A stretch of DNA of 64,000 nucleotides from Staphylococcus sp. KG4-3 (GTDB lineage: Bacteria > Bacillota > Bacilli > Staphylococcales > Staphylococcaceae): assembly GCF_033597815.2 (NCBI RefSeq), contig NZ_CP166245.1, forward strand, positions 1,116,001-1,180,000, given 5' to 3'. Shown here in pieces: positions 13,150 to 20,635 of the stretch. The notes under the pieces are model-generated. The model ran no database searches. It was not told the DNA's origin and saw nothing but the letters and a program-made list of their open reading frames with translations. The position numbers and the translations under genes are program-made. Numbering within the stretch: position 1 is the first letter of the stretch; each line of letters starts with the position of its first letter.

Positions 13150-13347
13150 ATGAAGAATCGAATAAAAGAATTCAGAAAAAAATTTTCTATTAGTCAAGAC
13201 TATTTGGCAAAGAAATGTGATGTTAGCAGGCAAACAATAAATGCTATTGAAAATGATAGGTATGATCCTGAGTTAAAATTAGCATTTAAAATATCTAAAG
13301 TTTTTAAGAAGAAAGTTGAGGATATATTTGAATACAAAGCTTTATAA
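13150..13347 (+). CDS. YozG-like HTH (Xre/Cro family) regulator
   Basis: A 65-aa single-domain DNA-binding protein. The helix-turn-helix spans residues about 10-45 (ISQDYLAKKCDVSRQTINAIE), typical of small Cro/CI-type regulators. ATG 13150 has CAGGAGGG 5 nt upstream. The deformylase gene starts 19 nt after it, so they are probably co-transcribed from the promoter at 13023. It may autoregulate this unit, or control the repeated palindromes in the arrays; both are guesses. Confidence 0.8.
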   Translation: MKNRIKEFRKKFSISQDYLAKKCDVSRQTINAIENDRYDPELKLAFKISKVFKKKVEDIFEYKAL

Positions 13348-13366
13348 GAGTAATTATATTATTACT

Positions 13367-13909
13367 ATGAAGGATATTGTAAAAGAAGATAATGAGATGC
13401 TTTATAAAAAGACAAAACCTTTAGAAATGCCATTAAGTGAAAATGAATTTATACTTTTGAATAATATGATGCTTTTTTTAAAAAATAGTCAAAATGAGCA
13501 AAAAAGTAAAAAGTATAATTTAAGACCTGGGGTTGGTCTATCAGCTAATCAATTAGGATTAGATAAAAAGATGTGCGCTATATATTTAGTAGATGAACAT
13601 GGTGTAGAACATGAATATTTTTTTATAAACCCAAAAATTATACGAGAGTCTGTTCATAAAATTTACCTTCCACAAGGAGAAGGTTGTTTATCTGTAGATA
13701 GGCCTATTTATGGAATAGTACCTAGAAATGAGCGTATAACTGTTAAATATCAAAATTCATATGGGGAAGAAAAAATATTGAAGCTTAAAGGACATGCTTC
13801 AATTGTAGCTCAGCATGAAATAGATCATCTTAATGGAATAATGTTTTTTGAACGTATTGATAAAATAAATCCGTTAGTACCTCCTAATAATGCAACATCT
13901 ATTTATTAA
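13367..13909 (+). CDS. def: accessory peptide deformylase
   Basis: A 180-aa metallo-enzyme that removes the N-formyl group from nascent proteins at the ribosome. All three signature motifs are present: GVGLSANQ (motif 1, with Ser-Ala-Asn where the housekeeping enzyme has Ala-Ala-Pro), EGCLS (motif 2, metal Cys) and QHEIDH (motif 3, metal His pair). The start MKDIVKED fits housekeeping Def (MKDI...); the upstream site is weak, suggesting coupling to the HTH gene. Its island position suggests an additional copy, possibly tolerant of actinonin-type inhibitors (inference). Confidence 0.85.
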   Translation: MKDIVKEDNEMLYKKTKPLEMPLSENEFILLNNMMLFLKNSQNEQKSKKYNLRPGVGLSANQLGLDKKMCAIYLVDEHGVEHEYFFINPKIIRESVHKIYLPQGEGCLSVDRPIYGIVPRNERITVKYQNSYGEEKILKLKGHASIVAQHEIDHLNGIMFFERIDKINPLVPPNNATSIY

Positions 13910-13917
13910 AGGAGTAA

Positions 13918-14037
13918 CTATGGAATTTAGAAACGAATGAAACAAGGTTAAGAAATGGGAATCGTGATATAGATAATTTAACATTAAAGACAACGGAAAA
14001 ACTATACGAATATGCAAAAGCCCACCTAAATGAATAG
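13918..14037 (+). pseudogene. 3' remnant of an unknown gene (copy 2 of shared 3' module)
   Basis: An open frame without a start reads ...LETNETRLRNGNRDIDNL... and ends EKLYEYAKAHLNE at TAG 14035-14037. Its first part matches 9402-9422 and its last part matches 9786-9838 and 14952-14990. It follows the deformylase gene directly and looks like the surviving C-terminus of an ancestral gene. Confidence 0.55.
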
Positions 14038-14041
14038 GTGG
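14001..14041 (+). repeat. shared 3' end module with terminator, copy 2
   Basis: CCCACCT/AGGTGG hairpin within the EKLYEYAKAHLNE-coding end. Unlike copies 1 and 3 it is not followed by a T-tract: it runs directly into pseudoknot leader copy 3 at 14040. Confidence 0.65.
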
Positions 14042-14090
14042 TGGGAGTTCCGAGGCTCACCGACAATAAAGCAATTGGAATAAAACAATG
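14038..14090 (+). promoter_or_regulatory. pseudoknot leader RNA, copy 3 (upstream of 257-aa gene)
   Basis: The stem is now GGTG..AG/CTCACC (14040-14061), entirely different bases from copies 1 and 2 but still paired. The loop TTCCGA (14048-14053) pairs with TTGGAA (14075-14080). ACAATAAAGCAATTGGAATA is conserved. The promoter and first 25 nt seen in copies 1 and 2 are missing, replaced by the terminator module. Confidence 0.55.
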
Positions 14091-14105
14091 ATTTGGAGGT
14101 TCTAT

Positions 14106-14879
14106 ATGATGATAAATAAAGAGAGAATGTTATTTTTTATTAATGGTGTTGAAGTTTCTGCTAAAGATGTTGAAAAATGGGAATTTAAAAGGTTGAAACG
14201 TACTCAAAAATATCTACGAAAAAAATTTGATTTAGAAAAAGACATAAACAACGTGAGTAGTGATTTAAATAATTTAAGTGAAAAAGTTGTTAATACTAAG
14301 TTGAATTTAGGGTTTGATAAAATTAGGGAAACTATGAAATGTAGATATAAATTAGGGAATTTAATGTCTTTGATGGCAGAAAAATTATCTTTTGGTAACC
14401 GAAAATTTTGTATTACTGAAATATACGTACCTAATAGTGATTTGAATTCTACAGAGATAATGAATGCTATTAGTGAAGTAATGATGGAGCATAATGACAA
14501 GAATGATCTTATGAATATTGTGTCAAATCCTGATCATTATGTTTTATTAGGTAGAACTGATAATTTACAAGAAGTTTTAGAAATTACAGGTGGCTCTCCG
14601 TTACCAACTAGATTTTTTGCTGAATATTATAATGAAACGAAATTGAAATCTAAGAAAAGCTCTGATTATGATGTTGAGTTACCTGGTGTAGCAAAGTTAG
14701 AAAATGGTGTGATTATAGGTGGAATGAGACATCAGGTTAAACGAGAAAACGATGGTTTTCGATTTAAAGCCTTAGTGGAATTTCCTGGCATTTTACCTAA
14801 TTCAATGATTAAGCAACACCAATTGCATTTGGCTTGTGAATTTGGGCATTGGATTTCTTTTGTTTTGGATGAAAAATAA
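14106..14879 (+). CDS. hypothetical protein, unknown family
   Basis: A 257-aa soluble protein. ATG 14106 has TTGGAGG (14092-14098) upstream. Residues about 25-65 are predicted coiled coil (KRLKRTQKYLRKKFDLEKDI...). The C-terminal half contains a repeated Gly-rich pattern (ITGGSPLPTRFF, IIGGMRHQVK) and many His residues. No signal peptide or membrane helix. It shares leader and 3' end modules with the neighbouring cassettes. I do not recognise the family. Confidence 0.6.
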   Translation: MMINKERMLFFINGVEVSAKDVEKWEFKRLKRTQKYLRKKFDLEKDINNVSSDLNNLSEKVVNTKLNLGFDKIRETMKCRYKLGNLMSLMAEKLSFGNRKFCITEIYVPNSDLNSTEIMNAISEVMMEHNDKNDLMNIVSNPDHYVLLGRTDNLQEVLEITGGSPLPTRFFAEYYNETKLKSKKSSDYDVELPGVAKLENGVIIGGMRHQVKRENDGFRFKALVEFPGILPNSMIKQHQLHLACEFGHWISFVLDEK

Positions 14880-14951
14880 ATTAATTTGGAGGTTTTTGAA
14901 ACGAGGTAAAAACGAGTTTCTTCTTTCTTTTCACTCTATTACAATTTTAAT

Positions 14952-14990
14952 TATACGAATACGCAAAAGCCCACCTAAATGAATAGGTGG
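14952..14990 (+). repeat. shared 3' end module with terminator, copy 3
   Basis: Encodes LYEYAKAHLNE-stop and forms CCACCT/AGGTGG followed by ATTGTTTTA. Upstream at 14893-14920 a degenerate match to the GAAACGA...ACAAG remnant is also present. Confidence 0.6.
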
Positions 14991-15190
14991 ATTGTTTTAT
15001 GTGTCAAATACGTGTCAATTTAGTTATATTTCTTTAATTTTAGTTATAAACAAAACGCTGTTATTTAGCGTATTTAAGCCGTTTTAATATGAATTAGAAA
15101 GTTAACTAATGCCCTCCCAGGACACTAATAGCGTTAAATAGCGCACAATTCAAACTTAGAAACCCCGTCGTTACGGGGTTTCTTTTATTT
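14991..15190. other. candidate island boundary with terminator
   Basis: The spaced repeat GTGTCAAATACGTGTCAA (15001-15018), a hairpin CGCT/AGCG near 15056-15070, the GC-rich string GCCCTCCCAGGACAC (15111-15125) and the terminator AACCCCGT/ACGGGGTT (15161-15180) are all seen here. This is where shared cassette modules stop and decayed sequence starts. An attachment site is possible, but no integrase is in the window. Confidence 0.35.
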
Positions 15191-15480
15191 TGTCTACAAT
15201 GAAGTACAATAGAAAACGAAATTGGTTCTTTGTTAAAGAACCAAATATGATTATATAATCGCGAATTTAGATCATTAAGTTGTCTGTGAAGATGCTTTAT
15301 TAGAATGTAAAACCACGTCAGAATTTAAGAAAATGTAAATAGATTCACGGTAATTGAAAATAAAAGAAGTAATCACGATGATGATTTGAAAGATTTAAAA
15401 GAAGATTTGAAAACACAATATTGTTGCTTAGAAAAAAAGGCTTGTTAAAGCAGAGTTACATAGTCTCTCAGAATGCAAAT
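15191..15480. other. decayed sequence
   Basis: About 290 bp with short broken frames and no promoter or intact gene. It may be remnant coding sequence related to the ABC fragment that follows. Confidence 0.35.
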
Positions 15481-15837
15481 ACACAGTTATTTATAGAAAA
15501 CTTAGAACAAGAACTGCAATTGCTAAATATTCAAGTAGATGAAGCACAAGCCGAAGATATTTTAGAAAATATGAACTTTACTGGATAAAAATATGATCAT
15601 TCATTATCACTTCTACAATAAGAAAAGCAAAGAATTGCCATTGCTAGAGTTATTTTGAAAGGCGCGCCTATTATTATTTTAGATGAAGTGACTGGAAGCA
15701 TTGATCCAGAAAATGAATACCTCATACAACAAGCAATTGATGAGTTAAGTAAAGGTAAAACTTTAATGACTATCGCACATAAGATAGGAACAATTAAAAG
15801 TACTAATGAGATTCTCGTACTTAATGAAGTCAAATAA
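15481..15837 (+). pseudogene. remnant of an ABC transporter ATP-binding domain
   Basis: The last part reads EKQRIAIARVILKGAP...LDEVTGSIDPENEYLIQQAI...TIAHKIGTIKS, i.e. the tail of the signature motif, Walker B (IIILDE) and H-loop of an exporter-type ATPase. A stop codon interrupts the signature just before EKQRIAIAR, and the upstream frame ends at another stop near 15587. The Walker A region is absent. Non-functional. Confidence 0.8.
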
Positions 15838-16493
15838 TTCAACGCGTAATCATCATACGTTACTTCAAACATGAGGAATGTATTAAGATTTTATAACTAT
15901 AAAAAATCAATCATAAGGTTGATGATTATTATAGATGTTTAATCTATGCATTTAAATATATTGAGGAAAGTTCATGGAATATTTGCAAATAAAGATATAA
16001 GTAATTATGAATATGTATCAATTTTTATCTAGAAAATTAAATATTATTTGACGCTGTATACCATCAATTTTGAGAGTTTTGACAAGAGAAATGTTAAGTT
16101 ATTGTAAAAAGCATTGAACAATTTTGTTGTACGTAATAAAACAGTGTTATGAAGTACTCCATTACTTCATTCTTTTTGAGCCACCTTCTCCCTTGGAAGG
16201 TGGTTATTTTTTGTGTATTATTTTCAAAATGATTGTTTGAAAATAAATTGAAAAGTGTAAATAAATTTAATAGTAAGAACTTTGATTTTAAATTTATATC
16301 AAATAGGTTATTTGTGTTGCGAGTTATTAAATTATGTTATCTTAATTAATGCGCTTTATTTAAAATAATAATTAAGGGTTTGTATAAAACATATCTCCAT
16401 ATTGAGTAGTTCAATTGCGAAAGGAAATACACATTTTGATAATCAATATAAATAGTTTTAATACAAAAAACGAATTAAAAGGAGATTATTGAA
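15838..16493. other. intergenic with two terminators
   Basis: About 650 bp of AT-rich DNA without a gene. Two rightward terminators are adjacent: ATGAAGTA/TACTTCAT with TTCTTTTT (16149-16177) and CCACCTT/AAGGTGG with ATTTTTT (16181-16211). They resemble the array terminators. The rest shows no clear feature. Confidence 0.5.
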
Positions 16494-18377
16494 TTGGAAA
16501 AATTACTAACTATCATAGTACCTGTATACAACAAAGCGTATTTTCTAGAAACGTGTATAGAATCTATCAATAAACTTAATATCAATAAAGATAAAATAGA
16601 AGCAATTTTCGTTGATGATCGTTCAAGTGATAATTCATTAGAAATTGTTGAATCATTTGCTACTAAATATGATTTTATAAAGGTAATACAATTAGCTGAA
16701 AATACAGGTAGCCCATCTGAGCCTAGAAATATAGGTATGAAGAAGGCTACAGGTGAATATATAACTTTCTTAGATGCTGATGATTGGTTAGATCCGGAAG
16801 GGCTCCCAATATTATTAAATCAAGCAAAAGTTCATCATTCTGATGTAGCGTTTGGCCAAAGCGTTAAACATTCAGAAAAAGCTATAAAGAAAATTGGGAG
16901 ATTTAGTTCTTATAAAAATGATAATGATTTGGTTCCATACGAAATTGAAAAAATATTTAGAGCAGTTGGTCCACCGGGCAAAATAATTAAGCGTGATATT
17001 ATCATTGATAATGAAATTTATTTTAAACATATGGAATACGGCGAAGATAAATTATTTTTTATAGAAGCAATATCTAAATGTAAGACAGCTTCAATGAATC
17101 CTAAACCGACTTATCACGTGAATCGTTATACGTATAATCAATCATTAGTTGGTCAAACAGATATAATTGAAAAAACTAAATTAAATTTAACAATTTTAGG
17201 TGAAGTTTTGAAACTTGAACTTCCAAGTAACGCAGAGTTTCAAGCGATTAGTCGAATTGTGGAAGTTGATTATATGTCACGATTATTTAAAAATACTAGG
17301 TTTTTAAAAGCTGAAAATAAACCCGTATTTTATGAACTATTTGATGAAATGGTATTAATGTTAGCATCATATGGTAAAAATATTGAAGATTATTTATTGA
17401 CTGATACATTTAAAAATATCTATCAATTTTTAAAGGATAAAGAATATCAAAAATTAATAGAATTTATAAATATACTACAACAAGGTGGTAAAGCAAATAA
17501 ATTTGTTAAAAATAATCGAGTCCATTTCTTAATGCCAGAAACTTTAAGTGATGCTTTACCAATTAAAGATCCAGTATTTGCTGTATATGAAGGTACACAT
17601 TTAATAGAGGGAGCTTTTAAAGATGTAATTCGTGTATATAAAGATGATCAAACAATTATTGATAAAGTAATGCTGAATGAAATAAATAATGAAATACATG
17701 ATGTGACTATCAATTTTGAAATGAATAATAATTATATTTATATCGATACGGAAGATTTGAACCAATGTGATTTTGCATTCAATATATCCTTAATCTATGA
17801 TGGATACAAATCAATTTATGTGAATATGAATTTACCTAATGCAAGTCAAAGGGCAAGTTTAAACAGACAAAATTTTAAAGCCGAGTTTGTATCGGCAACA
17901 AAATCTAGAAATAAAGCTAATAGTTTAAACGAATATTTAACATATAAACCGAATTCGATATCGCTTGTTAAAAAAGCGAATTTATATAAAGATGTTGAAT
18001 TTAAACAACTTGCTGAAAAAAGTTTAGAAATTGGAGAATTGGTAGATATTGTAGATCTTGTGAAAACTGCTAAAGGTACGCCAAGATTTATCACATCTGA
18101 TGGTTATTACTTAACTGCTAATAAAAAGAATGTGTACCCTGTTGATAAAGACAAAGAAGGTAAGTATATATGTCGTAAACCTAATGATGTTACTGTATTG
18201 AAGAAATGTAAAGAGTACAAAAATAGAAATTTTGAGGGCGAACCAGTTAATATTTTAAATTCAGGTGATAATTTAGAAATTCAAAAAATAGTTTTGTCCT
18301 CTAAAGGTACACCAAGACTCAAAACTAACCGTGGCACCTTTATTACGGCAAATCTTGGGTTTGTAACGGAAACATGA
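16494..18377 (+). CDS. family 2 glycosyltransferase with TarS/TarP-like layout and two DUF5776-like repeats
   Basis: A 627-aa protein starting at TTG 16494, with AAGGAG about 10 nt upstream. Residues 1-330 form a GT-A family 2 catalytic region with IIVPVYN, a VDD motif (40-42), NTGSPSEPRN and DADD (94-97), all in the pattern of the beta-GlcNAc WTA transferases TarS and TarP. Residues about 330-475 fit a linker or carbohydrate-binding region. Residues about 480-625 hold two repeats (each with LYKDVEF or CKEYKNRNFEG, then KGTPR) like DUF5776 wall-associated repeats. It likely glycosylates a cell-wall polymer. The substrate is unknown. Confidence 0.7.
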   Translation: MEKLLTIIVPVYNKAYFLETCIESINKLNINKDKIEAIFVDDRSSDNSLEIVESFATKYDFIKVIQLAENTGSPSEPRNIGMKKATGEYITFLDADDWLDPEGLPILLNQAKVHHSDVAFGQSVKHSEKAIKKIGRFSSYKNDNDLVPYEIEKIFRAVGPPGKIIKRDIIIDNEIYFKHMEYGEDKLFFIEAISKCKTASMNPKPTYHVNRYTYNQSLVGQTDIIEKTKLNLTILGEVLKLELPSNAEFQAISRIVEVDYMSRLFKNTRFLKAENKPVFYELFDEMVLMLASYGKNIEDYLLTDTFKNIYQFLKDKEYQKLIEFINILQQGGKANKFVKNNRVHFLMPETLSDALPIKDPVFAVYEGTHLIEGAFKDVIRVYKDDQTIIDKVMLNEINNEIHDVTINFEMNNNYIYIDTEDLNQCDFAFNISLIYDGYKSIYVNMNLPNASQRASLNRQNFKAEFVSATKSRNKANSLNEYLTYKPNSISLVKKANLYKDVEFKQLAEKSLEIGELVDIVDLVKTAKGTPRFITSDGYYLTANKKNVYPVDKDKEGKYICRKPNDVTVLKKCKEYKNRNFEGEPVNILNSGDNLEIQKIVLSSKGTPRLKTNRGTFITANLGFVTET

Positions 18378-18417
18378 ATTTTCAAAGATATTTAACATAT
18401 AATAAATAATGGAATTT

Positions 18418-18462
18418 AAGCTATGAAGATATCTGTATAGATGTCTTTATAGCTTTTTTCTA
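18418..18462 (+). terminator. terminator of the GT2-DUF5776 gene
   Basis: A 17-bp stem with two G-U pairs (AAGCTATGAAGATATCT with AGATGTCTTTATAGCTT) followed by TTTTT. Confidence 0.85.
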
Positions 18463-18855
18463 TTACATAACCATATAAGGTGTGATGTTAAATTTTAATT
18501 CATATTCTCATTAAATCATTACTTTTTATTTAAAAATAAAAATGAAATATAAGCAACGTTTTGAATTGTCTAACAATATTAATGAATTCGAAGTACTGTT
18601 TTAATATTAAATTTACATAGTTGTGGTTGATTTAATTGTGCATAATACACTTAGGAATTCAAAACTGTTTTGTAAATTGAATAAATTAACAGATAAAGCA
18701 AATTTATAGTTAAGTAAGAAAAAACAGACAATTTAATTTCGTATTATCTTATAGTGAATGTAAGGAACGATAGCTAAACAAAATAATTAATTAAAAGCAT
18801 CGTTTTCAATATAAAAACAGTCATAATAATTAAATTTTAACGAGGAGTGTTTACA
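18463..18855. other. region upstream of the PSM-beta operon
   Basis: About 390 bp, AT-rich and gene-free. Two AgrA-box-like 9-mers, ACAGATAAA (18689-18697) and ATAGTTAAG (18706-18714), lie about 145 bp upstream of the first psm. Their spacing (8 bp) is shorter than the usual 12 bp, so the assignment is weak. Confidence 0.3.
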
Positions 18856-18990
18856 ATGGAAGGTTTATTCGAAGCAATTAAAAACACAGTTCAAGCTGGT
18901 GTCGCAGGAGATGGCGCTAAATTAGGGACAAGCATTGTAAGTATCGTGGAAAATGGTGTAGGTTTAGTATCAAAATTATTCGGATTCTAG
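18856..18990 (+). CDS. phenol-soluble modulin beta, type A
   Basis: A 44-aa amphipathic peptide beginning MEGLFEAIKNTVQAG and ending KLFGF, the usual PSM-beta length and C-terminus. GAGGAG lies upstream. It would be exported by the Pmt transporter without a signal peptide and contributes to biofilm structuring. First of five consecutive psm-beta genes. Confidence 0.9.
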   Translation: MEGLFEAIKNTVQAGVAGDGAKLGTSIVSIVENGVGLVSKLFGF

Positions 18991-19031
18991 ATTTTAACTT
19001 AATATAAATTAATTAATGAAGGAGCATTCAA

Positions 19032-19166
19032 ATGACTAAATTAGCAGAAGCAATTGCAAACACAGTAGAAGCAGCGAAATCAGGTAATGGTGCAGATTTG
19101 GGTTCAAGTATTGTAGATATCGTATCAAGTGGTGCAAGCTTAGTAGGAAAACTATTTGGACTATAA
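19032..19166 (+). CDS. phenol-soluble modulin beta, type B
   Basis: 44 aa, MTKLAEAIANTVEAAKSG..., closest in its start to S. epidermidis PSM-beta peptides. AAGGAG is 11 nt upstream. It encodes the same peptide as the copy at 19387; nucleotide differences are synonymous. Confidence 0.9.
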   Translation: MTKLAEAIANTVEAAKSGNGADLGSSIVDIVSSGASLVGKLFGL

Positions 19167-19209
19167 GTCTTTTATAAATAAAAAATACAAATTAAAGGGG
19201 TAATTAATT

Positions 19210-19344
19210 ATGGCAGGATTATTTGAAGCAATCAAAGAAACAGTACAAGCAGGTATCGCAGGAGACGGCGCTAAATTAGGAACAAGCATTGTAAGTATCG
19301 TGGAAAATGGTGTAGGTTTAGTATCAAAATTATTCGGATTCTAG
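19210..19344 (+). CDS. phenol-soluble modulin beta, type A'
   Basis: 44 aa, MAGLFEAIKETVQAG..., differing from the first copy at the N-terminus (MEG/MAG, KNT/KET, GVA/GIA). AAAGGGG is 9 nt upstream. The same peptide as the copy at 19565. Confidence 0.9.
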   Translation: MAGLFEAIKETVQAGIAGDGAKLGTSIVSIVENGVGLVSKLFGF

Positions 19345-19386
19345 ATTTTAATTTAATATAAATTAATTAATGAAGGAGACATTCAA

Positions 19387-19521
19387 ATGACTAAATTAGC
19401 AGAAGCAATTGCAAACACAGTAGAAGCAGCGAAATCAGGTAATGGTGCAGATTTAGGTTCAAGTATTGTAGATATCGTATCAAGTGGTGCAAGTTTAGTA
19501 GGAAAACTATTTGGACTATAA
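19387..19521 (+). CDS. phenol-soluble modulin beta, type B, duplicate
   Basis: Protein identical to the 19032 copy; it lies in the second 355-bp unit. The ribosome-binding region has one extra base (GAGACATT versus GAGCATT). Confidence 0.9.
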   Translation: MTKLAEAIANTVEAAKSGNGADLGSSIVDIVSSGASLVGKLFGL

Positions 19522-19564
19522 GTCTTTTATAAATAAAAAATACAAATTAAAGGGGTAATTAATT

Positions 19565-19699
19565 ATGGCAGGATTATTTGAAGCAATCAAAGAAACAGTA
19601 CAAGCAGGTATCGCAGGAGACGGCGCTAAATTAGGAACAAGTATCGTAAGCATCGTGGAAAATGGTGTAGGTTTAGTATCAAAATTATTCGGATTCTAG
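19565..19699 (+). CDS. phenol-soluble modulin beta, type A', duplicate
   Basis: Protein identical to the 19210 copy, with silent changes (for example AGCATT to AGTATC). Last gene of the cluster; a terminator starts 19 nt later. Confidence 0.9.
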   Translation: MAGLFEAIKETVQAGIAGDGAKLGTSIVSIVENGVGLVSKLFGF

Positions 19700-19717
19700 T
19701 TTTTCAATAATATATAC

Positions 19718-19750
19718 AATGGTCAGGGTGATAACCTTGGCCATTTTTTT
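19718..19750 (+). terminator. PSM-beta operon terminator
   Basis: ATGGTCAGG pairs with CCTTGGCCAT around TGATAA (19719-19743, one internal irregularity), then T7. Confidence 0.85.
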
Positions 19751-19815
19751 ATGTGTAAAAAATGTGTATACTGAAATGGTTAAAGATTATTAGTGATGAA
19801 CGGAGGAGGGTTTAA

Positions 19816-20502
19816 ATGACAATCAAAAACTTACTTATAGATTTTGATGATACATTAGTAGATTTTCATGATGCTGAAACTTTCGCATTTGATAAATTGA
19901 CAAAAAATTATAACTTAAAAACAAATAAAGAAGATTTAGAAGTCTTCATGAAAGTTAACCAAGCGCACTGGGATGCATTTCAAAAAAATGAGCTTACTAA
20001 AGATGAAGTGTTAAGTAAAAGGTTTGAAGCGTACTTTAAATTACATGATTTAGTAATAGATGGCGTGGAAGCAGATTTTATATTTAGAGATGAGTTAGCC
20101 AATGCACCTATTAAACATTTTACAAATACGGTTGAAACACTAGATACTTTAAAAGATAATTATGATTTGTATATAGTCACTAATGGTGTTTTAGAAACAC
20201 AGGAACGTAGAATTGAGAAAACTAACATCGGTCATTGGTTTAAAGGTGTGTTTGTATCAGAACAAACAGGATATCAAAAGCCAATGCCAGAGTTTTTTGA
20301 TTATGTATTTGATAAAATTGGCGAAGAAAAACGTAAAGAATCAATGATTATTGGTGATTCAGTGACTTCCGATATATTAGGAGGCAAAAATGCTGAAATA
20401 GCAACTTGTTGGTTTAACCCTAGAAAAAATGTGAATGAGACAACAATAAGACCTGATTATACAATTTCTTCATTAGATGAAATTGTGGTTCATATTCAAT
20501 AA
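19816..20502 (+). CDS. YjjG family noncanonical pyrimidine nucleotidase (HAD phosphatase)
   Basis: A 228-aa HAD-superfamily hydrolase that would dephosphorylate (non-canonical) pyrimidine nucleotides. The catalytic motif DFDDTLVDF lies at residues about 9-17, ITNG-like IVTNG marks motif II, QKPMPEFF motif III and GDSVTSDI motif IV, with a helical cap between. ATG 19816 has GGAGGAGGG upstream. Stand-alone gene. Confidence 0.8.
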   Translation: MTIKNLLIDFDDTLVDFHDAETFAFDKLTKNYNLKTNKEDLEVFMKVNQAHWDAFQKNELTKDEVLSKRFEAYFKLHDLVIDGVEADFIFRDELANAPIKHFTNTVETLDTLKDNYDLYIVTNGVLETQERRIEKTNIGHWFKGVFVSEQTGYQKPMPEFFDYVFDKIGEEKRKESMIIGDSVTSDILGGKNAEIATCWFNPRKNVNETTIRPDYTISSLDEIVVHIQ

Positions 20503-20505
20503 AAA

Positions 20506-20556
20506 AGGCGGGACAGAAATCATAATTTTAAAAATTGATTTCAAAGACCCGCTTTT
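20506..20556. terminator. terminator of the GGGACAGAAATC repeat type
   Basis: GCGGG (20508-20512) with CCCGC (20548-20552) and inner GAAATC/GATTTC pairing. Belongs to the GACAGAAAT-type terminator repeats also seen at 54093 and 61218. Confidence 0.65.
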
Positions 20557-20635
20557 ATATTGCTCTGTGTTCTTAAAGAATTATAATGAGTTCACAATTG
20601 ATAATAGAGTAAATGCTTATTAAAATAAATTTAAA

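Larger units (their letters stand above)
18991..19699 (+). repeat. 355-bp tandem duplication of a psm-beta gene pair
   Basis: Unit 1 (18991-19344) and unit 2 (19345-19699) each carry one type B and one type A' gene with their spacers. They differ by a few silent substitutions and one indel. Confidence 0.9.

Noticed and set aside
8749..14090. preQ1 or another known small pseudoknot riboswitch
   Set aside because: The loop and tail do not match the preQ1-I core, and none of the genes downstream belongs to queuosine or any single pathway.
8749..14090. type III toxin-antitoxin antitoxin RNA
   Set aside because: Those antitoxins are tandem repeats in one transcript followed by a ToxN-like gene. 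Here each copy is single and far apart, and no ToxN-like protein follows.
9402..14990. integron
   Set aside because: No tyrosine recombinase of the IntI type and no imperfect palindromic attC sites; the shared ends include promoter and coding remnants instead.
15597..15872. 91-aa - strand frame over the ABC remnant
   Set aside because: The + strand matches Walker B and H-loop motifs; the reverse frame matches nothing.
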